A DNA stretch of 9,773 bases, taken from assembly GCA_028716125.1 (NCBI GenBank), contig JAQUQK010000059.1:1-9773 (forward strand). The letters are read 5' to 3'. The notes under the pieces are model-generated. The model made no database searches. It was not told the DNA's origin and saw only the letters and a list, made by a program, of their open reading frames with translations. Shown here piece after piece: positions 6,151 through 9,773 of the stretch; positions within the stretch are counted from its first letter, which is position 1; the number at the start of each line of letters is the position of its first letter. Source of the stretch: Thermoplasmatota archaeon. GTDB taxonomy: Archaea; Thermoplasmatota; JAQUQK01. The position numbers and the translations under genes were made by a program.

Positions 6151-6777
6151 ATGGAAGAAAAAGTAGAATGGAAAATGCTCGACCCTGCGATGAAGAAGGT
6201 GTGGCTCTGGAAGGCGGTTGTTTTCTTTGCAATAATGTGGCTTTCGATAGGCCTGCCAACTCTGCTTGGATGGCTTTTTACTCCGGCAAGCGACCCTGAA
6301 AAAATAATTCCGCTCTTTATTTGCCTGATATCAACATTCTGCTTGCTTGTGTCTTTCGGCTTTTACTGCTGGTGGATTACGCTATACTATCCGAGATACA
6401 AATATGCGCTCGGCAAGGAAGGCGTTCTCGTAAACAGGGGCATCTGGTGGAAGTACCGCCGCACCATCCCTTATGGTCGCATCCAGCACATCAGCATCGA
6501 CCAGGGGCCGATTGAACAGATTTACAAGGTTTACCGCGTGAACTCTTACACCGCGGGCACTGGCTCCGCAGGAGGCTCAAGCGCAGGCAGCGGAAGCACC
6601 GGCCCGGAAGGGCAGATTTTAGGGGTACGAGAACCAGAGCCGCTTCGCAACGAGATAATGAAGCGCGTGGAAAGGGCAAGAATCGGCGATGGCGTGGGCG
6701 GCGAGCCAAAGGGTGAAGGCGCAAGCGAGATGCTGGAAGAGTTGCGCGCCATCAGGAAGGCGCTCGAAAAGAAATAA
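6151..6777 (+). CDS. Membrane protein with a bacterial-type PH domain (bPH2/YdbS-like, DUF304)
   Basis: The protein has 208 residues. Two hydrophobic helices lie at about 18-40 and 53-78, followed by a PH-like domain from about 82 to 170. The domain fits the bPH2 pattern: YPRYKYALGKEGVLVNRGIW, then RRTIPYGRIQHISIDQGPIE (103-122), then Y-x-V plus a 'TAG' strand end (134-136). In relatives the helices anchor the domain to the membrane, and the biochemical role is unknown. Here a Gly/Ser/Ala/Thr-rich stretch (about 136-151) interrupts the domain before its last strand and helix. The C-terminus, EMLEELRAIRKALEKK, looks like a short amphipathic helix or coiled coil after a glycine-rich linker. The gene is convergent with the small membrane protein, with 9 bases between stops. 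No clear promoter is seen in the 90-base gap before it. The family call is good and the function is not known. Confidence 0.82.
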   Translation: MEEKVEWKMLDPAMKKVWLWKAVVFFAIMWLSIGLPTLLGWLFTPASDPEKIIPLFICLISTFCLLVSFGFYCWWITLYYPRYKYALGKEGVLVNRGIWWKYRRTIPYGRIQHISIDQGPIEQIYKVYRVNSYTAGTGSAGGSSAGSGSTGPEGQILGVREPEPLRNEIMKRVERARIGDGVGGEPKGEGASEMLEELRAIRKALEKK

Positions 6778-6786
6778 GAAGGCAAT

Positions 6787-6993
6787 TTACTTTTTCTCTT
6801 CTTCAATTTTTTTGGATTTCGCGTAGTTAATTGCGCTAAAAATAAAACAGAGCGCGGATGCGGCAAATGAGAGGAAAATTGCCAATGGCTTTGCATTTGA
6901 ATTGGAACTGAATGAAAAGAAGAGGCCGAAAACAAGCCAAATCCACCCTGCAATGAAAAGGAAACTTATGGCCGAAACGGATCTTTTGTCCAT
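6787..6993 (-). CDS. Small two-helix membrane protein, unrecognised
   Basis: This encodes 68 residues from an ATG at 6993. Two hydrophobic segments (about 8-28 and 36-57) are joined by a short Ser/Asn-rich loop (FSSNSNAKP). The C-terminus is strongly charged (YAKSKKIEEEKK). Positive charge after the second helix and a short basic N-terminus suggest that both ends face the cytoplasm. A TATA-like stretch (minus-strand AAAATTTGAAAT, about 7015-7026) lies about 27 bases before the ATG, consistent with a leaderless mRNA. The gene is convergent with the PH-domain gene and downstream of uS15 on the same strand. I do not recognise a family. It is accepted as a gene because the frame is flanked by plausible signals and explains an otherwise empty gap. 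Confidence 0.62.
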   Translation of the reverse strand: MDKRSVSAISFLFIAGWIWLVFGLFFSFSSNSNAKPLAIFLSFAASALCFIFSAINYAKSKKIEEEKK

Positions 6994-7064
6994 GTCCTAA
7001 ATATCGCATGTCGGCATTTCAAATTTTCGCAGAAGCGATGCAAAAATCAAGAAGGAGTGAATTT

Positions 7065-7077
7065 GGAAAAAAGAAAG
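7065..7077 (-). terminator. T-rich terminator after the uS15 gene
   Basis: Read on the minus strand this is CTTTCTTTTTTCC, beginning about 10 bases after the uS15 stop codon, without a hairpin. It fits an archaeal U-tract terminator. Confidence 0.45.
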
Positions 7078-7086
7078 AGTGAAAAT

Positions 7087-7542
7087 TTACTCGACGAGCA
7101 GTTTTGCCGCGTCGAGTGAATACGCCCAGTCTTTCGGGAGTATGCCTTCCTTCTTGTAATAGTTTGCAAGGCGCTTGATATTGGACTCGATGAGCGCAAG
7201 CCCGCGCTTGTTGTGAAGGTCCTTGGGATTTGAGCCCAGGTGCTTTGAAAGCTGAACGGTGCGCTTCATGAGCGACTCGAGATCTTCGGGGAGACGGAAC
7301 TTTATTCCGTTTTCGGTGAGGATCTTTACAATGCTCTTTCCGGTCACGAGCTTTACGTCCGGTATGCCATACTGGTCGCGCAGTATCATTCCAATCATAG
7401 ATGCGCTCTTTCCTTCCTTGGAGAGCTTTACTACCGTTTCCTCAACCTCTTTCTGTGAAAGCGGAACCCACTTAGGCGCTTCCTTCCTCGCCGGCCTGTG
7501 GGAGCCGTGTCTTCCCTTCTTTCCCGTGTGAAGCCTTGACAT
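7087..7542 (-). CDS. rps15: Small ribosomal subunit protein uS15 (archaeal type)
   Basis: uS15 binds the central domain of 16S rRNA and helps to build the platform of the 30S subunit. At 151 residues it matches the archaeal/eukaryotic form, which carries an extra N-terminal domain absent from the roughly 89-residue bacterial S15. The N-terminus MSRLHTGKKGRHGSHRP is the familiar basic start of this group. Residues of about 25-75 (VPLSQKEVEETVVKLSKEGK, GMILRDQYGIPDVKLVTGKS) form the N-terminal helical domain. The core S15 helices with LSKHLGSNPKDLHNKRGL and IKRLANYYKKEG fill the C-terminal half. The ATG at 7542 is supported by a GAGGT SD sequence at 7550-7554, seven bases upstream. A TATA-like run (minus-strand TATTTTTAA, about 7571-7579) precedes it. 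The gene is complete and monocistronic. Confidence 0.96.
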   Translation of the reverse strand: MSRLHTGKKGRHGSHRPARKEAPKWVPLSQKEVEETVVKLSKEGKSASMIGMILRDQYGIPDVKLVTGKSIVKILTENGIKFRLPEDLESLMKRTVQLSKHLGSNPKDLHNKRGLALIESNIKRLANYYKKEGILPKDWAYSLDAAKLLVE

Positions 7543-7570
7543 GAAATCGACCTCGAATCAATTGTTTGTT

Positions 7571-7579
7571 TAAAAATAT
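7571..7579 (-). promoter_or_regulatory. TATA-like element for the uS15 gene
   Basis: The minus-strand sequence TATTTTTAA lies about 33 bases before the uS15 ATG. The SD sequence GAGGT (7550-7554) sits between them. The predicted start site falls close to the SD, so the exact 5' end is uncertain. Confidence 0.4.
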
Positions 7580-7603
7580 CCCTGTTGAGATGTGATGAAA
7601 TCA

Positions 7604-7611
7604 GAAAAAAC
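7604..7611 (-). terminator. T-run after the HhH membrane protein gene
   Basis: Read on the minus strand, GTTTTTTC begins about 17 bases after the stop codon. It fits a U-tract terminator that would separate this gene from uS15. Confidence 0.4.
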
Positions 7612-7627
7612 GAGAGAACGGCAAAAA

Positions 7628-8827
7628 CTACTCCATTCGCGCTGCGGCCTTTTCCAGGAGTTTCTTTGCGTTTTCAACCCATTTTGTCACGCGCACATCG
7701 GTTATTGATGCCTGGGTTACACGCTTGCTGGAGTGTGAAATCATGCTGCGTATTTTAGATGCAAGCTTTGCAGGGTTGCTTTCCGCAAGCTGTTCAACTG
7801 ACTTTATGCCTGCCACCACAAGCGTTTCTGAGAACTGCTCGCCGACGTCTTCGACATGCATAAGCTCTGCCATTGCCTTCCATTCACTTAACTGGGTTTC
7901 GGGAAGCCAGACTTTATTTGCGAGTTCAGCTATGATGGAATCTTCAAGGTCGTCGGTGTGTTTTATTCCCGCTTCCCTGAGAGTCTTTGCTCTTATCGGG
8001 CCTATTCCCTCTATGCGTTCGATGTCGACGTATATCTTTGGATATTTCCTGGGCTTTGCCAAGACTTCCTCGACCCGGGGTTTTGGCTTATATTCCACTG
8101 GCGCAGGCGAGGGCGCATTGTGCTCCGGCCAAGGAACCTCTTCAATGGTTTGAACTGGAATGGGCTCTTCCGGGACGCTCTCAATTATGCCTCCAACAAT
8201 CGCCATAAGGCCGTTTCTGCAATCAACGTTTCCGAGGAAATAATTGTACCGCATCTTGTCCTTGTATTCGCTCCAGCATATTTCCCTCTCCTCGCAAAGT
8301 GCGCACGGCTTTGCCATCATGCTCCTGAGCTTAAGGGTGCTTTCGTCGTCTATGTCCACGAATGCGTCGCCGTAAACGCCACCTTCAAGATTTATCGGAT
8401 ATGCGAAGCCGACTACGGTTTTCCCTTCCCTCTTGCCCGCCTCAATCCACTTTTGTTCCTTTACCATTTCTACGGGAAGGCTTTCAGCTTCTTCAACGCA
8501 GACTTCCTCGAAAGCCGCCTTTTCCATTGCTTCGCGTACCTGGCTTCTCCAGCTTATGAGAAGCATGAGTTCGACCACAAATAGGAAAGCATACAGCACA
8601 AATCCTATGCCGACCCACGAAAGCCAGATCCATGAGCCATCATCCGCATAAGGATCCACTGGCAGATACGGCCATTTGGAGGGGGCCGTGGTAATCATCG
8701 GCACAACAAAAATCAAAATGAACCAAAGCAAGAACAATATGCCGATAACTGGCATTATCCATATTCTCGTTGGTTTTTTCAGAGGTATGAGCCACCGCTT
8801 TTCCTTCTTTGCGTCGCTTTCCGGCAT
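7628..8827 (-). CDS. Two-helix membrane protein with a cysteine cluster and C-terminal helix-hairpin-helix repeats (DUF4332-like)
   Basis: The product has 399 residues from the ATG at 8827. Two transmembrane helices (about 23-46 and 67-92) flank a short Trp/Pro/Asp-rich loop, probably outside. A mainly cytoplasmic region follows. It contains a C-x2-C-x5-C-x18-C cluster (C175, C178, C184, C203) likely to bind zinc or an iron-sulfur centre, then a Pro/Glu-rich linker (about 218-262). The C-terminal part has two helix-hairpin-helix-like repeats: IERIEGIGPIRAKTLREAGI (about 269-288) and VEDVGEQFSETLVVAGIKSV (325-344). This is the DUF4332 pattern, whose relatives are linked to DNA or protein binding. 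A TTG at 8851 would add eight residues, but a TATA-like ATATTTAT (about 8860-8867) and a GGTGG SD sequence ahead of the ATG favour 8827. The domain reading is fair and the function is not known. Confidence 0.8.
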   Translation of the reverse strand: MPESDAKKEKRWLIPLKKPTRIWIMPVIGILFLLWFILIFVVPMITTAPSKWPYLPVDPYADDGSWIWLSWVGIGFVLYAFLFVVELMLLISWRSQVREAMEKAAFEEVCVEEAESLPVEMVKEQKWIEAGKREGKTVVGFAYPINLEGGVYGDAFVDIDDESTLKLRSMMAKPCALCEEREICWSEYKDKMRYNYFLGNVDCRNGLMAIVGGIIESVPEEPIPVQTIEEVPWPEHNAPSPAPVEYKPKPRVEEVLAKPRKYPKIYVDIERIEGIGPIRAKTLREAGIKHTDDLEDSIIAELANKVWLPETQLSEWKAMAELMHVEDVGEQFSETLVVAGIKSVEQLAESNPAKLASKIRSMISHSSKRVTQASITDVRVTKWVENAKKLLEKAAARME

Positions 8828-8859
8828 ATTACCGCATCCACCTATTGCCAAAATGTTGA

Positions 8860-8867
8860 TAAATATT
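8860..8867 (-). promoter_or_regulatory. TATA-like element for the HhH membrane protein gene
   Basis: The minus-strand sequence ATATTTAT would start transcription about 10 bases before the ATG at 8827. This leaves the alternative TTG at 8851 outside the mRNA. A GGTGG SD-like site lies just upstream of the ATG. Confidence 0.4.
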
Positions 8868-8928
8868 GCGCATAGGCATTTTAACTAATTGAGTGGAAAT
8901 TAATAATACTTTCCTGCGTCCCCTAAAG

Positions 8929-8953
8929 TGTTAATAATCGCTACCAAATATAC
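8929..8953 (+). promoter_or_regulatory. Promoter region of the aIF1A gene
   Basis: The element GTTAATAATC (about 8930-8939) is centred about 30 bases before the ATG at 8965, giving a nearly leaderless mRNA. A second AT-rich motif, AAATATACC (8945-8953), is too close to the start to be the TATA box of that transcript. No SD sequence is seen. Confidence 0.4.
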
Positions 8954-8964
8954 CCCTGAACAAA

Positions 8965-9312
8965 ATGGGAGTAAACAATAATCCGCGCCGAAATAAACCC
9001 GCGCCACAACCGGGCGAATACGTCAGAGTCAAGCTTCCAAATCAGGCGGAAGGACAAATTTTCGCTATTGCAGACCAGATCATGGGCGCAAGCCACATCA
9101 AGATCATGTGCGCAGACGGAAAGTCGCGCCTTGGCCGGATTCCGGGCAAGATGAAGCGCCGAATGTGGATAAAGCCGGGCGATCTTCTCATTGTAACTCC
9201 ATGGTACATGGACGACGAAAAAGCAGACATAAAATGGCGCTACACCGAAATAGAGTCTGTCAACCTCAGCAAGCGCGGCTTGATCCCAAAGGACATAGAT
9301 CTTTTCAAGTAA
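8965..9312 (+). CDS. eif1A: Translation initiation factor 1A (aIF1A)
   Basis: aIF1A binds the A site of the small ribosomal subunit and helps place initiator tRNA and mRNA at the start codon. The 115-residue product has the family's usual length and layout. A basic, disordered N-terminal tail (NNNPRRNKPAPQ) precedes an OB-fold S1-like domain from about residue 18. The diagnostic core is IKIMCADGKSRLGRIPGKMK (45-64) followed by RRMWIKPGDLLIV. The C-terminal helix region ends RGLIPKDIDLFK. The ATG at 8965 is the only sensible start, and a TATA-like element at the leaderless distance supports it. The gene is divergent from the HhH membrane protein and convergent with sec61-beta. T-rich sequence follows the stop. 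Confidence 0.96.
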   Translation: MGVNNNPRRNKPAPQPGEYVRVKLPNQAEGQIFAIADQIMGASHIKIMCADGKSRLGRIPGKMKRRMWIKPGDLLIVTPWYMDDEKADIKWRYTEIESVNLSKRGLIPKDIDLFK

Positions 9313-9320
9313 TCGGCCAA

Positions 9321-9361
9321 ATTTTACTTTTTTCTCTTGATGGTTTTTGTAAAATTTTTAA
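9321..9361 (+). terminator. T-rich terminator region after the aIF1A gene
   Basis: Successive T clusters (TTTTACTTTTTTCTC, then GGTTTTTGTAAAATTTTTAA) follow the aIF1A stop. No strong stem is seen. The region lies between convergent genes. The sec61-beta gene has its own minus-strand T-run at 9387-9392. Confidence 0.45.
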
Positions 9362-9386
9362 TTGCCTGCGAAAACTGGAAAATAGC

Positions 9387-9392
9387 AAAAAA
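9387..9392 (-). terminator. T-run after the sec61-beta gene
   Basis: Six consecutive T residues on the minus strand lie about 33 bases past the Sec61-beta stop codon, inside an AT-rich convergent gap. This is consistent with a U-tract terminator. Confidence 0.35.
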
Positions 9393-9424
9393 CGAGAATT
9401 GAAAATTACGAGAAAAATCCGGAT

Positions 9425-9598
9425 TTATGCGCTGACAACCGGCCAGAGCTTGCCGACCAGGATAATTATTACCGCGGTCGCTATGCAGAGCGCAGCCACT
9501 ACGCGCGGGTCGATCTTGAATGCCGCCTTTTCCTCGGCGTCGAAATAGCGTATGAGTCCTGCGCCGGATCTGAATCCTTCACCCTTCTGCTTTGCCAT
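9425..9598 (-). CDS. Preprotein translocase subunit Sec61-beta (archaeal SecG/SecBeta)
   Basis: This 57-residue protein is the small third subunit of the SecYE-beta translocon, a single-helix membrane protein. The cytoplasmic N-terminus (MAKQKGEGFRSGAG) leads into the highly conserved LIRYFDAEEKAAFKIDPRVV segment. One transmembrane helix follows (about residues 33-50, ending ...VIIILVG), with the stop seven residues later. The length, order and 'GLIRYFDxE...KIDPxxV' signature are characteristic. The ATG at 9598 has an AGGTG SD sequence at 9604-9608. A good TATA box (minus-strand GTATAAATC, 9647-9655) with purine-rich sequence in front lies about 50 bases upstream. The gene is convergent with aIF1A and downstream of a tRNA gene on the same strand. 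Confidence 0.93.
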   Translation of the reverse strand: MAKQKGEGFRSGAGLIRYFDAEEKAAFKIDPRVVAALCIATAVIIILVGKLWPVVSA

Positions 9599-9646
9599 GG
9601 GAACACCTGTTAATCCAATTTCTTTATTTAGCCTTTGCGCGATTGA

Positions 9647-9655
9647 GATTTATAC
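9647..9655 (-). promoter_or_regulatory. TATA box for sec61-beta
   Basis: The minus-strand sequence GTATAAATC is preceded by purine-rich CGAAAAGAC, which resembles a BRE. It predicts a start near 9625 and a leader of about 27 bases containing the AGGTG SD sequence. A weaker AT-rich stretch, CTAAATAAAG (about 9622-9631), is an alternative. Confidence 0.5.
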
Positions 9656-9731
9656 GTCTTTTCGCCAAAGCACCTCGCTCACTTGCAATCTTGCGGCTTG
9701 CTGTTTTTTACCGCTCGGTGATTTGGCTCAA

Positions 9732-9773
9732 CGGGCACGGGGGGATTCGAACCCCCGGCATTCAGCTTTCTCG
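9732..9773 (-). tRNA. tRNA, 3' part (T arm and acceptor strand; isotype not readable)
   Basis: On the minus strand the T arm is perfect: GGGGG, loop TTCGAAT, CCCCC, including the B-box GGTTCGAATCC. It is followed by the 3' acceptor strand CGTGCCC and discriminator G (9732). No CCA is encoded. The 5' acceptor strand should therefore be GGGCACG, which lies beyond the right edge along with the D arm. The five bases before the T arm, ATGCC, fit a normal short variable loop (44-48), which would make GCTGA the 3' anticodon stem. Counting back does not give U33 and a normal anticodon before the window ends. That leaves either an intron at position 37/38 or a long variable arm. G73 with a GGGC-type acceptor is seen in archaeal Lys and Arg tRNAs and others, but no isotype is claimed. 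Confidence 0.85.

Noticed and set aside
7051..7077. SD-like AAGGAGTGA followed by TTG on the plus strand
   Set aside because: The frame after it stops after about 17 codons and runs into antisense uS15. The match is probably chance within a terminator region.
8218..8303. C-x2-C-x5-C in the HhH membrane protein resembles the iron-sulfur cysteines of Cas4/AddB-type nucleases
   Set aside because: The D...ExK nuclease core and the distant first cysteine are not seen, and no CRISPR or RecB-like genes are nearby. Only a generic metal site is claimed.
9108..9548. Plus-strand open frame of 146 codons across aIF1A and the convergent gap
   Set aside because: It overlaps aIF1A in another frame and runs antisense to Sec61-beta. 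Both of those are securely identified.
1..9773. CRISPR array, insertion sequence, transposase or direct-repeat family
   Set aside because: Reading both strands gave no regularly spaced repeats, terminal inverted repeats or recombinase motifs. The content is ordinary chromosomal genes.

Overview
The window looks like a compact archaeal chromosome segment. The evidence is the gene content: translation initiation factor 1A, the archaeal/eukaryotic type of ribosomal protein uS15, the Sec61-beta translocon subunit, a probable Pop5-type RNase P protein, an MptE-type pterin pyrophosphokinase and FtsZ. The control signals agree: AT-rich TATA-like elements lie about 26-30 bases upstream of several starts, and T-rich tracts follow most stops. 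Genes are short, closely packed and frequently change strand. Some starts look leaderless and others have Shine-Dalgarno (SD) sequences. The small, divergent proteins fit a DPANN-type or other small-genome archaeon, but the lineage cannot be fixed from this window.

Layout. Positions 1-308 (-) hold the N-terminal part of an unrecognised membrane protein. Positions 386-946 (-) encode a purine-type phosphoribosyltransferase, divergent from pyrG (CTP synthase, 1052-2677, +). pyrG meets mptE (2674-3306, -) tail to tail with a 4-base overlap. Then come ftsZ (3380-4477, -) and a probable RNase P Pop5 subunit (4563-5030, -). Divergent from the latter is an M29-family aminopeptidase (5066-6061, +), followed by a membrane PH-domain protein (6151-6777, +). 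Next are a 68-residue two-helix membrane protein (6787-6993, -), uS15 (7087-7542, -) and a membrane-anchored protein with a cysteine cluster and helix-hairpin-helix repeats (7628-8827, -). The right end has aIF1A (8965-9312, +), Sec61-beta (9425-9598, -) and the 3' part of a tRNA (9732 to the edge, -).

How the genes fit together. Most are housekeeping: nucleotide supply (pyrG, phosphoribosyltransferase), pterin cofactor synthesis (mptE), cell division (ftsZ), RNA processing and translation (Pop5, uS15, aIF1A, tRNA), protein secretion (Sec61-beta) and peptide turnover (M29). Each gene seems to have its own promoter and terminator, and I see no long operon. No mobile element, CRISPR array or integration scar is visible, and I do not see a clear new multi-gene system. 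The least explained items are the cysteine-cluster/HhH membrane protein, the shortened Pop5-like protein, the PH-domain protein with its Gly/Ser insert, and the truncated membrane gene at the left edge.
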